Below the pieces are notes generated by a model that did no database searches, was not told the DNA's origin, and was given only the letters and a program-made list of their open reading frames with translations. 64,000 nt of DNA from Owenia fusiformis (Eukaryota; Annelida; Polychaeta; Sabellida; Oweniidae). This document shows, piece after piece, positions 20,778 through 34,000 of the stretch. The translations under genes were made by a program, and so were the position numbers. Numbering within the stretch: position 1 is the first letter of the stretch; every line of letters begins with the position of its first letter. The DNA is taken from NCBI GenBank assembly GCA_903813345.2, contig CAIIXF020000004.1:600513-664512 (forward strand), given 5' to 3'.

Positions 20778-21314
20778 CATGGGCTTTCAACTAGAAGGGT
20801 ATGCAACTCTATGTAATAACATGAGACTTTCAAAATGAGCAATGACATGCTTCCCTTTTATGGCAATATTTCAAAAAGTATTAGATAAATGTATATGTTT
20901 TAGTATTATTTTGAATAAAAATCAATTTTTAATATGATTTAAGCATAAAATATATTCAATATCATATAAAAGCAAACAAAAGAGACCAATAAGAATAGGA
21001 GTTATCAAGATGTTCTCTTTGAGTATTGCATTGTGGGTAATTATTCAAGAACACATTCCAATAAAAACATAATTTGTGGGAGAATGTTCACTTTCTGTAT
21101 TGTCATAATTATGATGAATTCCAATTTTTATTAAATTATCAAGATGTATGTAGAAGATCATGTTTTCATTTTTGAGTTATTTCTTTTAATCATCAATAAA
21201 AAGTACAAAATAAGATTTTCTTGGAATGTGTACATTCTCCAATTTTGAAAACCCATGGCAATGTTTATGTATGAAATATGGGAAGTTGCCTACCCTTCTA
21301 GTTGAAAGCCCATG
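20778..21314. mobile_element. MITE, 537 bp, 7-bp duplication
   Basis: Ends CATGGGCTTTCAACTAGAAG and its inverse, with ATGAAAC repeated directly on both sides (20771-20777, 21315-21321). It is inserted at the edge of the middle inverted-repeat arm. It has no coding sequence. Confidence 0.85.
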
Positions 21315-21374
21315 ATGAAACTCAATATTGATCATATAATTAGTCTGTACATAAATATACCAAGAAAAACGTAT

Positions 21375-21460
21375 TTGACTAGCTCATTGAGTAGAGCGTT
21401 TGGTAGTAACAGATATTTATAATCTAGTAAGAAGTAGAACCCTTGTTCGACTCCCCTTGG
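21375..21460 (+). repeat. tRNA-derived sequence, possible SINE head
   Basis: An A-box-like TAGCTCATTGAGTAGAGCG and a B-box-like GTTCGACTCC lie about 50 bp apart. The stems do not pair as in a functional tRNA, so this is probably a tRNA-derived SINE promoter or a pseudogene. Confidence 0.5.
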
Positions 21461-21983
21461 TTTCCCATTTCTTTTTTATATTTTTTCATTTAATTTTATT
21501 TTGGGAAGGTCGGACTTATTTTAAGCTTTAATATTCACGCAACAACATTGATAACGTATAGTGACAAAATATACCGTCGTGCACTTCAGATGTACAGTGT
21601 CACTTTTAATTGATTTGAAGCAAATCCTATGATGTAGGTTTGATGTGCGTTTTAAGAATAATCTGAGGAAAACAAAAGGTTTTTATTTTTAATTTCGTGC
21701 GTATTCGCTTCGATAGACTTTTAGCTTGCTGATTACGTTGAACGATTTTCGAGCAGTAATTTTTTTTTCGGAGAAAATCTACCCCAAAAACTTATTGGTT
21801 AGAAAATGTTTGTTTTTTCACATTTCCTTTAATAATTTTTTCCCGTGTCCACTGAAAGTGTAGATTATTTTTATGAGAATATGTTGTCTCAAATACAATT
21901 TTTAAAATCTAAAATAATTTATGTACTCATCTTAAAGGTGGAAATAAAGAAACATAAACATAAACATAAACATAAAACTACAG

Positions 21984-22864
21984 ACGTGTCGCAAAAAGGT
22001 GGCGAATTTGTTTTTAAGGGTATCGCGTGAATGTAATTTTGATCCCCCGGATTATAAGATAATATTCTAATTAAAGTTATATATCATTTTAAAGCTGTTT
22101 CGATGAAATTTTTAGATCAACTACTCTCCGTTCACGATTCTTGCGCGTTCTTTTTTAAAAAACAGTTTTTTACCAAAACATCTGGCAAATATCCCCTGTT
22201 GACACGTTACATTTTGAATTATTTTTCGTCTTTAAACGCTCATAACTCAAACAATATATGACTATTATACTTATTTTTCGTCTTGATAAAGGTAGATGGA
22301 TGTTTTATTTCAAAGGATGAATTTTAGTAAGCGTCCCATATTGTGACGTCATAGAGTTTGAAAAATAGAATCTGTTGACAGCGACCTTTTTTGCTCATTT
22401 TTTGTTACCTTCAACTTTTCAGGTGAACATTAAACAAAAAATACGAGATCAATTTTTAATAAATCATAAATGATTATTTTGCTCTTAAACTTAATAGTTG
22501 AGTGTTTGTGTGTGTGTTGATAGTATGTGTTTTCTGTTGTATGTGGAAAAGTGGAGGACGAAAGGTTTTCAAAATTCATTAAAATAGGGCTAATTTACGC
22601 CATTCGCCTATTTTCAAGCACAGCAACACGTATATTTATTTCACCAAAAATATCAATTGACTCGTGTTTTATGATGCTCCTATCCCATTGTTAATACATG
22701 TACGATATCGGAGTTATTCGACTTAAACATTTTGAGATATAGAGGCAAATGTGGAGGACGAAAGGATTTCCATATGTGTACATTTTTCTCAAAAAACGTC
22801 ACATTCTGTGGTGTTAAAAAGCGAAAATGTGTAACAATACGTGCGCGACCTTTTTGCGACACGT
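21984..22864. mobile_element. MITE-like element, about 880 bp
   Basis: ACGTGTCGCAAAAAGGT at the left is exactly inverted at the right (ACCTTTTTGCGACACGT). No coding sequence; it sits inside the inner inverted-repeat pair. Confidence 0.7.
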
Positions 22865-23012
22865 CACACAATTCAGGATGGTCGAAGATTTGATAAATAT
22901 AATGTATCGGGTATAATTAAGAAATCGGAAATGTACGTTGTCAATCCCACTGTACGGTGTCAGTGTTATTGAAATTCATGAAATGTAATATTAAACAATG
23001 CAATAATTTTAT

Positions 23013-25545
23013 TATCCAATCGAAGTTCGGAGGGATATAGGGAACGCCTCCGTCCTTTCATCCATCCGTCCGTCCGTCCGTCCGTCCATCGGGTTTTGCT
23101 TCAAATCAGTTAATAGTGACACCGTTCATCTAAAGTGCAATAACCCAAATACCGTTGGCCCGATTTTGTTGATATTTTGTACAAATTCTGCTCGAAAGCC
23201 AATTTTCAAAATGGCCGCTCATTTAAAACAGCGGCCATTTTAGTGCCGATTTTACAGTAATTTAGGCACAACATGTAAAACTGTAATGGGAATATGTTTT
23301 AGATTGAGAAAATATAAAGGATATCAATAAAAATAGAAATGTAGATATCGAAGAAGCATATTGCAGCCATCTCGAAAAATGGCGGCCTTTACACGCTATT
23401 TTATAATTCTTGCTGAAACTTGAAAAGTAGTGGAGCGATTTTTTCGTATTTGGTATGTGAATACTTTAAGCGAGGTACATTGTCTAAAGACAATTTTGGT
23501 AGATATTTTAACGTTTTTTACTATCACTCGAAAAGTAGTGGAACAATTTTTTTCACATTTGATATGTGAATACTATAAGCATGGCTAACTGTCTATTGGC
23601 ATTTTGGGGAGTAGGCGGCCATTTTGAAAAATGGCCACCATTTTTACGTGTGTTTTTTACCTTTTTCACTATAACTCAAAAAGTAATAGGGCGCCTTTGT
23701 TCATATTTGATACGTGAATACTCATAAGCATAGCACACTCTCTTCTGACATTTTGGCAAGTAGACGGCCATTTTGAAAAATGGCTGCCATTGACGTGTGC
23801 GAAGGGTGATCATGAATTTATGGACCGTTGGCTCTATTATCTATTTTTGCAATTTATATTCTTTCCTAGTCAAAAAATTATCGAAGGAAATGTAAAAAAA
23901 ACCAACCTTTTCCAACCGATAAATTTTGTGGGTAGATTTAAGTAACGAAAAAAGAGAATCTGTTAACGTAATCAGAAAGATAAAAGTCTTTCGAAGCGAA
24001 TACACAAGCAATTAAAAAATGAAATCCTTTATATATTCCTCAGATTAGATTTTTAAGACGTACAACAAACCTACATCATAGTTTTTGTTTCAAATCAGTT
24101 AATGGTGACACAGTTCATCTACATTGTACGACGGTATATTTTGTCACTGTACGTTATCGATGGCTAGGCGTAAACAATAAACCAACACATATTTGATTTG
24201 GTAAGTGTGGTGAGTAAATATATTGGAATTCCGAGATATTTTCAGACATTTTATACATGCAGTTAACCAATTCAAATTGTATTGTCATATTTTGCCCGTG
24301 AATAAAAAAAATAACATGCAATATTTATGGGTTGGATGTTTTATAGTTAACTTTATGGAAACTTGAATTGAAAGGTTGACATGTTAAGGTAAAATAGTTT
24401 ACATGGACTTAAATTTCTGACAGGCATCCAGGAATACAAGTCCGCCTCGGACTACTCATTCTAGGCATAGGACATACAGTCCTAAGGAAAATGTGTCCGA
24501 TGGACTTATTTTCCTAGGTATGCAAGTCCCTGGACTTATTTTCCTAGGACTTAGTGTCCGACGGACCTGCATTTCTAGGAAAATAAGTCCATCGGACATA
24601 ATTCAGCGTGGACATGTGAAACTGTCACACCTGACGTGACCTTGGTATGGCAAAATGAAAAAATTTTAAAATTCAAGCGGCATGCTTATATTTCTTCAAC
24701 TAGAAAATGGCAACTCCACGGGGTAGCAAATCCCAACGAACACTATATAAATCATCAATCTGTACAGTCACAATGTAATATTTACTCTAAATCTATGTAC
24801 TCTTACCTTCAATAAATATTTTAAATCATTGTAGTATCATGTAACCATACTTTCAAGATAACTCTAAGTAATGGCGAATTTCTGCTCTAGTCAGCCATTT
24901 TGAATTTTCAGAGGCGCAAATCAGAAAAACAATGCCATTATTGTAATCTGCTCTGAAATTCCTTCAATTTGAGTATAATATAGCCATTCTTTTAAGAGAT
25001 CAGAAAATAATTGTGAAATCCGGCATTAGGCGGCCATTTTGATTTTTTGAGGCCCGAATCAGAAAAACGTTACAATATTTGCAATCTACTCTAAATTGCC
25101 TTTCATTTGAGTATAATAAAGCTATACTTCAAAAACATCTCAAAATTAACGCAAATTCCTGTTTTCCCGATCCCCCATTTACGGCCCCTGGGGGTCAGGT
25201 GAAAAACCCTGGATATATGTGAAATAGATAGATGTTGTTAATATACTACAAAAATTTCAAATAGTAATATTTATTATTTTGGTTTAAAATGAAAAACATA
25301 AGATTTTTGCGAAAAATTCCCGCCATTTTTAAACTGGCGGCCATCTTAAAAAAAAGTGTACACCAATATACATCTTTCCACCAAATATGAAAAAAAATTG
25401 TCAACCAGTATTCGAGTTATCTTCCGGACAGACGGACGGACTGACTGACGGACTGACAGACTGACGGACAGACAGACTGACGGACGGACGGACGGAGGGC
25501 TTCACTATATCCCTACAGAACTTCGTTCGTTGGGATAATTACCAA
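23013..25545. mobile_element. Non-autonomous element with GTCC-rich ends
   Basis: Left end GAAGTTCGGAGGGATATAGG plus runs of CCGT; right end the inverse, with runs of ACGG. In between are many copies of the palindrome-prone TTTTGAAAAATGGC followed by GGCCATTTT. It partly overlaps the inverted-repeat arms, so its limits are approximate. Confidence 0.5.
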
Positions 25546-25917
25546 GCGTTTAACGTGCCTAAGGCAAGATTAAATACTTTATAGTTGAAGCAAAGAAATC
25601 ATTTGTGTGAATTTGGTTGGGTAGACAGGCCAGGAAAGCATTTCCCGCAATATAGATACGGGGAGTGTGTATGACCCTCGTATGCAAGAAAATAAGAAAA
25701 AATAAATATCCAAATCAGAAAAAATAACAACAAATAACACCATACGAGGGTCAGATTTATAGTGACTAATAATCGATGAGATGGTTAAAAAATCTTCAAA
25801 TGATCAAATATACGCGTGAGCTCCGTGTGTTCATTCATTCATAGACCTTTCAATATCTGCGAGGTGATCACTCCTATCATCATAAAGAGGTTTTAGTCAC
25901 GGTGACTAAGGTAGTTT

Positions 25918-26085
25918 TCGCGAATTCAACTTTCGGCTGTCGGCTACCGGATTTAACTTTTATTTTATGGGCAACTCGTTTGCATATGCATAGAAATTGC
26001 AACTATTCCATTCCTATTTAAATGAATTGGTCCTAAAATAGTAGAAATATCCGGTAGCCGACAGTTGCATTCGCGAATACATGGA
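25918..26085. mobile_element. Short MITE-like inverted repeat, copy 2
   Basis: Arms CGGCTGTCGGCTACCGGAT and, inverted, ATCCGGTAGCCGACAG with a core rich in A and T. Same family as 722-880. Confidence 0.7.
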
Positions 26086-26099
26086 AAGTTTGAGAACTG

Positions 26100-26821
26100 T
26101 GAGTTAGCAAACTGCACTAATGTTATATCCACCATATATTTAAAAATGGTGGTTTGCCTTTTCTCAATTGATTTTGTTAAATAAATCTTAGAGGATTCGA
26201 AAAATAGCCCCTTTTATCCTATTTTGCAAGGATAATGCTAGATCGAACATCACATGAAGATATATTTGATACATGGATCAAGATATCGTATTTTATCAAA
26301 AATCTCCGAATCATTGAATGATTAAGCCAAATTAATACTGTTTGTTAATTTGTTTAAGAATCTGTCCAAAAAATTGACAGACAATTAAAATTGATATTTG
26401 ATGGTTTCAAAAGTGATGTTCCAATTTTTTGTCAATTTACCCTTTAGTTTTAGTCTTTTTAATTTTCTTCCCAAATGTTTTTTTCGAAACCTTAATCGAC
26501 ATTTCTTCGCTTTTTTAAAAGTTATCTTTATTTTAAAAAGTTTTGCCAAGATTGTTTTCATCTTTTTTCCAATGGGATACACAATCCTATGGTTTTTGAA
26601 AAATATCAATTATATCCACTTACAGATATCAATATTTTCACTCATTCGCTGCACTCACTCATTAAGATATCAATCCACTCATGAATAAACATGATATTTT
26701 TTATGATCATAGGACATTCCTATATTAACTCAGTGTAGATAGACTTCCCTAAAAATATTCACCACATTTTCACCACATTCTTTCTTTTCTTAGTCAATTT
26801 TAAATCCATGCTCATGGTTAC
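26100..26821. other. AT-rich DNA, no gene seen
   Basis: Overlapping short frames on both strands here are lysine/phenylalanine-rich shadows of AT-rich DNA. I see no conserved feature. Confidence 0.4.
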
Positions 26822-26825
26822 AGAC

Positions 26826-27733
26826 AAAACAAACAAGTAAATACATTTCATAATTGTACAAAGTTTATTTGTATAGAATCATAAAAATTACAATACCTGT
26901 AAAATAATGTTATGATACAATGTATGAATATACTACAATTTATAATAATATGGTATGGGACATTACCGCTTTACGATAGTCCTGCACCAAGCCCCTGTTT
27001 TAACTCCCCTCATTCTCTCAAATGCAAGGATTGAGAAGGGGGAATTAGGGACTTAGTGCAAGACTTGTTAAAAAGTGTATTTACTATAAATGTAGCCTTT
27101 ACCTTGAATTACTTGATCTAGTGACAATGCACACATAATTTTGCTTTAATATGATCTAGTTCCACTTTAAGGGATTGTTTCCAAATATCAGCAGGTATGG
27201 AGTTATGTCATTCATTTTGTTTTATCATTACCCTCAGCTATCACATCCCCTAAAACTTAATTTTAAAAATTACAATCTAGATTGATATTTTTCAAAATAA
27301 AATTCTCATTTACCCCCTCCCCAAAACTAAAAACAATATACATCCAAAGCAGTTGATATTTGGAATCAATTCCTGCTAAATTATCAACCATGTTCAACAA
27401 TAATACAACCATGTTCAACAATAATACAACCATGTTCAACAATAATACACTCCCCTCCATAAGTTTGGCAACAGGAAGTTTTACTGGATAACATATCATG
27501 GCCTCAATATTTGAGCCTAAAAATTTTGTCTTGAATTTTGTTCCTTAGTTACGATAGTGTTGCCATTTAAGACAGATTTGATGTTTTTATATCGCCAAAC
27601 ATAAACAGGTTTTTAATGAGTCATCTAAAAGGAAATGTGTGGTTGTCAAACTTATGGAGAGGAGTGTTACATAACACGGAAGCAAAAAGAAGTTCCAAGC
27701 CGAGCTATAAATAGATTTGTACAAATACTAACA
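26826..27733. repeat. Duplicated block, copy B, near-identical part
   Basis: Matches 12057-12972 in the same orientation, with a handful of differences. Both boundaries are sharp: the copies share AAACAAACAAGTAAATAC at the left and ACAAATACTAACAGA at the right. Confidence 0.9.
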
Positions 27734-29297
27734 GAATTATGGCTCATTAGTCATTAAACATTAATAAAATTCCTTAGCATATGATATTTGTGACTTCAAC
27801 ATGACTTATTATTTCAACATGACTTCTTTGACTTCATATTACATCATGACTGCTGTTGAACATTTTGCAACAGCTTTAAATACTGTGCCACAGATGAAAC
27901 TAAAATAAGATTAAATATATAACATTTAGGCCAAGAAAAAATGTGTTTTTAGTTGCCATGGTTTCAAAATTTAGCCTCAGGCTATTTTGGAAATTTTATG
28001 TTAATTTATGTTCTGCTTTTCATAAAACCCAGAAACAACTTTTTTCCCCAGACTATTTCAAGTTTTAATATTCATGAGTAATTTTTGTTAATAATTCACC
28101 TTAACTTCAACTCACAATCAACCACTCCCAGGTTTATCCATCAATCTGGCATCAAGGTCTTGTGTAACCCCCTCCCTAATACACACATGGCTTTAATTAG
28201 AGAAATATAAAATTAGGAGGGGGAGGGGGCAGACACATGACACAATACTATAAAGTTGTAATCCTGCTTTACATAATTGGTACTTAAAGTGGCAACAAAG
28301 ACTAAAGGCAAGTTGAGAGTAAATTAGGAAATTGTCAATTTTTCGATTTCATCATTCCTCTCATGTCTATTTTCTAAAGGTTCAACAATCCTGAGTTTTT
28401 TCCAGATTATTAATTTTTAGATTTTTATCAAGATCATCTGCCAAAAATTAAAATTAAAAAATATGTAGTTTCATCATAAATTCCAAAGTCAACAAATTTC
28501 ACAGTTTTCTGAATAAATTAAGATTTTAAGAACAACATTGGGATGATTTTTCAAAAAATTGCTTCCAATGTTTTAACTCTATGTCTCTCTATGTCTCTCT
28601 AGTCTTTGCTTCCCCTTAAACTCATAACTTAAATTATTAATTACTAATAATAGTCCTATACTAAAACATTTGGCAAAACTTGCCTGTTATTCATGTTATC
28701 AACTTCATCTTGTTATCACAAAATAACAGTGAATGTGCAGTGAATAATAATTTTACTTAAATATGCAATTCTTCTAAAAGTTCAATAGTTGGTACAGATA
28801 ATCTTGTTTCAATACCCTTTTGACCCAGTGATGGGCAGATGGGGGTGATTACTGCTTAAACTACTCTCATTTGAGACAATGGAGGAAAGAACCATAAAAA
28901 TACAGGGTGGATATAAAGTCTCTTAACACTTTACATAGACTCCTGTTTTGTAAATTTTAAGAGGCATTATGGACATCCTGAATAAGTATACAATAAGTGT
29001 ACAATTCAAATAATGTTAAATCAAATACCACGTGCAGTGATTGACTTTTAGAGTTCAGATTAGTAAGGGTTTACATACAAGTTTCTATGACATGGGAGTC
29101 CATGGGAGAATAATAAAATGAGACTGGAGTGTTTACATTAGAGGTGTTTGAATTAAAAGTAATATTTAAATCAACTGTTTTTACAGTACGAATGGATATC
29201 TTCTATCATACAGTCACAAAATCTAGTAACTTAGTTAGTCTGTAATATATTATATATATATTTATGGAGGGGTCATTTGAAGTCCGGGTGTTTTTGA
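27734..29297. other. Intergenic DNA downstream of FARP, no gene seen
   Basis: AT-rich and without a recognisable gene, apart from the 80-bp element at 28902-28981. It may include FARP 3' flanking sequence. Confidence 0.4.
28902..28981. mobile_element. 80-bp MITE-like element, copy 1
   Basis: ACAGGGTGG at the left and CATCCTG at the right, with internal TCTTAACACTTTACAT. A second copy at 46503-46580 shares the ends and interior. Confidence 0.5.
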
Positions 29298-30205
29298 GAC
29301 TATATGATAGATTATATACGTGCACATACTCAAAAAATATGCCGCCATAGCCACAATATATGTGCTTACCCTACTATCACACCAAACTAGTTCTCACTAC
29401 GTTCTCGAAAACGGGCTTTAACTGTGCACGAACGGATTTGACGTACTAAGAACATACTAAGAACCGTTTGGGATCTGTTTACAAACTTCATGTAACTACT
29501 AGAACGAGTAGGTTCTCCAGCACTTAGAGCATGCTCAAAATTTTCTGGTGATCGTCAAAACGTTGCCGAATCGGTTTTAAACTGTGTGCGAGCTGAATGA
29601 ACGTAGATACAACGTTGTACGGTCTGTTTACGAACTTCATGGACTTTCCCGGACGGGGTGTGTGATTTAGAATTTTGAATCGATTCAAAATTCGATGGCG
29701 ACCATACCGTTCTGTAATCAGGTCATGATGACCTTCTAGACTAAGGGACGGTTTCTACTACGTTGCACACCGACGTAGTGCGACCTGAACGAACTGCGAA
29801 TGAGATGGACGTATTGAAGACTGTTTATGAACGAAGTAGCTAATTATTTTAGACATATATCCCGACCGCAGCCAGATTGAGCCCGTTTTACGACATTTTC
29901 GTAGGACTGGCAAGAACGGGTAAGAACTAGTTTGGTGTGATAGGGGGGTTACTGTGTGACTTCCATTGAACGAACAGAGAACATTTTGTTTTTCAAACAA
30001 TTCATAAGAACAAAATAAGACATATAAGTTCAAAAATCTTAGAAACACAATAATTTCACTATTTTTATTAGACTACATACAACTTGCTGTAAAAACCTAT
30101 AACCAAACACGTGCAATTCTCATTGAAAACGTGCTCATTTTTCCTGCACTGTTTACATAATTGTATTTGATCACACATGAGGGGCGATGCTGTTATTAAA
30201 GAGCA
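29298..30205. repeat. Duplicated block, copy B, diverged part
   Basis: Aligns with 13530-13852 and continues across the empty site of the DDE transposon. It is interrupted by the MITE at 29369-29948, which copy A lacks, so each copy gained its own transposon after the duplication. Confidence 0.8.
29369..29948. mobile_element. Harbinger-type MITE, copy 2, 580 bp
   Basis: Inverted ends as in 10942-11518, in the opposite orientation, with TTA on both sides (29366-29368, 29949-29951). Short ORFs inside are by-products. Confidence 0.9.
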
Positions 30206-30526
30206 CTGATACTAAAATGTTACCATGGCAACATTTAAGTGTTACCATGGTGACATTTAAGTGTAACCATGTTGACACCAATGCATAACTATGCTTTCTT
30301 TGTCGTTATTTCCATGCATGATTTAGATCATGATCATAGCGACTTAGTCATTGTAGTTATATATTTTGCAACAATGCAATTAGTAATGAGCTTCCAAGGT
30401 TACATGCCAGCAATAGTGAACAGTGTCAATATTTAACTAGTTTCCATAATGACCTGCAATATCAAGCAGTATAAATACTTAGTTAGCTTCCATAGTAGTG
30501 TATCAGTATCAGTATTTATTACAGCC

Positions 30527-30993
30527 TCAATGATTATTCTTTGAATGTTCATTGTTCAATGATTATTCTTTGAATGTTCATTGTTCAATGATTATTCTTT
30601 GAATGTTCATGGTTCAATGATTATTCTTTAAATGCTCATAGCTCAATGACTATTCTTTGAATGTTCATAGTTCAATGATTATTCTTTAAATGTTCATAGT
30701 TCAATGATTATTCTTTGAATGTTCATAGTTCAATGATTATTCTTTGAATGTTCCTGGTTCAATGATTATTCTTTGAATGTTCATAGTTCAATGATTATTC
30801 TTTGAATGTTCATGGTTCAATGATTATTCTTTGAATGTTCATAGTCCAAAGATAATTCTTTAAATGATCATAGTTCAATGATTATTCTTTAAATGTTCAT
30901 AGTTCAATGATTATTCTTTAAATGTTCATAGTTCAATGATTATTCTTTGAATGTTCATGGTTCAATGATTATTCTTTGAGTGTTCATAATTCA
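30527..30993. repeat. Minisatellite at the end of FARP terminal exon c, 29-bp unit
   Basis: About 16 copies of TTCAATGATTATTC plus TTTGAATGTTCATAG. The array starts over the stop codon of exon c: on the minus strand the exon ends GAATTATGAACACTCAAAG and each repeat reads CTATGAACATTCAAAG. The related fossil at 15180 has a single degenerate unit. Confidence 0.9.
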
Positions 30994-31047
30994 CTAACAG
31001 GCTCTTGTATTTGTCTCTGTGTAGCACTTCTCATGGTCTCCATCCAT
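30984..31047 (-). CDS. FARP: FARP alternative terminal exon c
   Basis: Acceptor GATATTGCAG, then WMETMRSATQRQIQEPVSEL and a stop. It enters in the phase left by exon 36200-36351 (Arg codon split AG/A). It encodes the end of the last PH2 helix (Trp-x-Glu...Ser-Ala-Thr) like exons a and b. The stop codon lies at the edge of the 29-bp minisatellite. Confidence 0.75.
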
Positions 31048-34000
31048 CTGCAATATCCAACATTCAAAAGTTTATAATAAATATCCAAAAATACTATATT
31101 AATTTGATATCTATCAATCCTGGTTATTACATAGTAGATAGGGTGACCCACCAGTAGAGATCATGTGATTATTTAATCAACCAATCACCATGCAGTAGAT
31201 ATCAGGTGACTGATCTATCAACCATTCACGAATCACAATACTAGCAGAGATCATGTGACTGTTCAATCAACCAATCATCACATCAGTAGAAATCATGTGA
31301 CTCTTCTTCTGCCAATCAGCTATTAGCAAATAATATAATAGTGTTCTTTGAGCCAATCAGCTTTGAGTTCAGGACCCATGATTGTATATACAACCAATCA
31401 ACTGTTAGAATACCTTAAATGGAGTGATGATGAGACAAGCAGATGTGTAGGCATTCATGCATAAAGCTTTTTACTTGGTCATTTGTGTATGCAGTCATGC
31501 AAAGGCATCATGAAAATAAGTAATTTCCTATTGGCTATTATACCACTTGTGACACACATTATTTCCATAAAAGGGCACACCAGTATCAAAATGTATTTGT
31601 GGTGTGTCATGAACTTCTAATTCATCTGTGGTGTGTCATGTTATCAGAATTAGTTTGTGCTGCCATTTTGGCATATCCATTTCATAACTATCAATCTTAA
31701 ATTGTTTTCACAGAATTGTGAAATTTGTTGCTCATTGCACAGAGGCCACCAATAGATGGAGATGTTATAGCACTGTTGTAATTACGCTGTTACTTGATGT
31801 CCTTGAAATTGTTGTGACAAAACAACATTGCCATGACAACGCATTATCATCCAAATTTAGTTTCTAATGTAATCAATAGTATTTGTTGTATTTCATTGTT
31901 AGCTGGTTGCTATGGTGAGTTAGTTGGATGATCACTGGGGATAAATCATATTTGGCGGCTGACTGCTCTCTAGTCGCTCAAAGAGTCGAGTTCTCTTGGC
32001 GCTTTGTGTGGCACTACTAAGTGTCTCCACCCACCTACAAAAGCAGTGCATCGTGGGAATTATATGCATACACACACTCAAATATCTACTTTTATACATT
32101 TCAAAGGACCACTTCATATGAATAGTGTTTAAATCAGTGCCACTTTCACAATTTCTCAGTGAATCAAAAAAACTGATCTATTCTTGCAATGGTCCTGTAA
32201 AAGTATGTCTGTCCCCTTAAAAATTTGCATTTTCTACAAAATTTTGCGAATATGATTTTGAATTTTGCGATTTAAAACTGATATCTCTCTGGAGTGAATA
32301 GCATTCAAGAAGGTTATGCACTATGCGTCTAGTTGTGTAAAAAACGATCTAAATTTCTTGCTTTTTGTGTTTTTCTATGCGAGAAATTTTGCGAGACCCC
32401 CCATTTAGCTGAATTGCATTGTGATCGCAAAAACACATATTTCTAAGGGGACAGGTATGTAAAAAGTTAGTATACAGATGCCTCATTATCATCTTGCTTC
32501 ATAACATCAAGAACATTACATAAATAATGTACATTGATAGAATCATTGATTGAGTAGAAATACATATACAGTACACATTACATAGCCTGGCTTTGTGTTT
32601 TGAAAATGCAACAAGATGACAATAAGCTTTCATTTTAACAACAAACTAGCTATATCTACATTTATATAAAGGTTTATTAGAGGCTAGAAAATGTGAGATC
32701 TTTAATATACAGATAATACTTTTCTATATATTTCATAATAAATACTTATGAATGTTATCCTTGAGATTTTAGCTCATCTATGAGATACAACAACATACAA
32801 TAAGTACCACTACTGACTACTTAAAGCTCACTAAATATTAATAGCATGGAAATGTAACACAAGATTCCACTCATGTCATTCTATATTATGCAGGAAGTTT
32901 TAAATGAAACATTGGAAAAGCATTTAACTTTAGCACACTTTATTAATTTTAGACAACAGCGATTAAAACACGCAAACTGGAAAGGTAAAAACAGAGAGAG
33001 AATTAAAAAATTAAGGAAATACGATAACAAAACATCAATGCACCCTTCCCAATAATGGTGGTCATTATTTCTGTTAACATCCATGTTGACAGCCATACTG
33101 ATTCAAGAATATTCAATTACCATGGTAACAACAACTAATTCTAGAATATACAATCACCATGGTAACAGCAACTTTCTGGACCTAATCCTCGATTAATTAT
33201 CTATTTGTTCTGTTCTCTTTTTTCATTCCCACCTCACAAAAACAGTTTTTTCAAAAGTTGTTTAAAAATGATGGCCACAAAATTATGTCATGTGTTCTAC
33301 ATAGACATTTTGGAAGTCTTTAATTGTAGAAATAGTGATAAACGATACCATATAACTGCACGTTAAAAACTGTATATACATATAAATCAATAATAGCTTT
33401 TCCCCACAGCCCAAAGCAACATTAACTTTGTTCTTGGGACATTTTTTGATGTTTCAATTAAAAGAATGACATGATGTTATTGCCAATATCATGCAAAAGT
33501 GAACAGCTATACACATATAATAGTTTAGGTGTTACAATATTCAATATATTCCAGCGTAAAGAAGAAATATACAAATCAGAAGTAAAATTAGGGAAAGACA
33601 AACTTATATTGAACCCAAAAAAGCACACTGACAATGTGGATGACCAACAAAATATGATCCTAACACCCCTTTCAGCAATCATCTTCATGTGGAAGATTCT
33701 ATTCTAATTGCAAGAATGGACTAGTCCATATAGTGAAAAATGATGCATAATAGGGGTGTATGGTTGGATGACAGCTATACCACATACATCTTCATACCTA
33801 AGATGATATTTAAGGCAAACGTTAATGCTTGGTGTTTACTCCAGTTGCCCCTCTGAGTTGACTGTCACTTGAGTTGATTGTGGCACTATTTATCACTTCC
33901 AGCCACCTATAGCCAATCAGATACCAGATAATATAATAAATGACCAATCAGATGGCTTGTTTGATAAGAATTAACCAATCAAATGCCTTGTCTGTGATAT

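Larger units (their letters stand above)
20077..25765. repeat. Concentric inverted repeats over 5.7 kb
   Basis: Three arm pairs nest in order. Outer: 20077-20330 with 25530-25760. Middle: 20580-20777 with 24405-24640, rich in palindromic GGAC/GTCC motifs. Inner: 21545-21790 with 23930-24175, sharing AATCAGTTAAT/TGACAC and ATATACCGTCGT type motifs. Arms are imperfect (roughly 75-85% by eye). MITEs at 20778-21314 and 21984-22864 are inserted within. A further pair of ends, 23013-23100 and 25430-25545 (GAAGTTC/AGGGATATAG plus GTCC runs), interleaves with the others, so the structure grew by several insertions. No gene is visible inside. Confidence 0.75.

Noticed and set aside
21375-21460. Functional tRNA gene
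   Set aside because: A- and B-box words are present but the acceptor and T stems do not pair.
26398-26688. Overlapping ORFs rich in Phe or Lys on both strands
   Set aside because: They are typical of AT-rich non-coding DNA, with no conservation signal.
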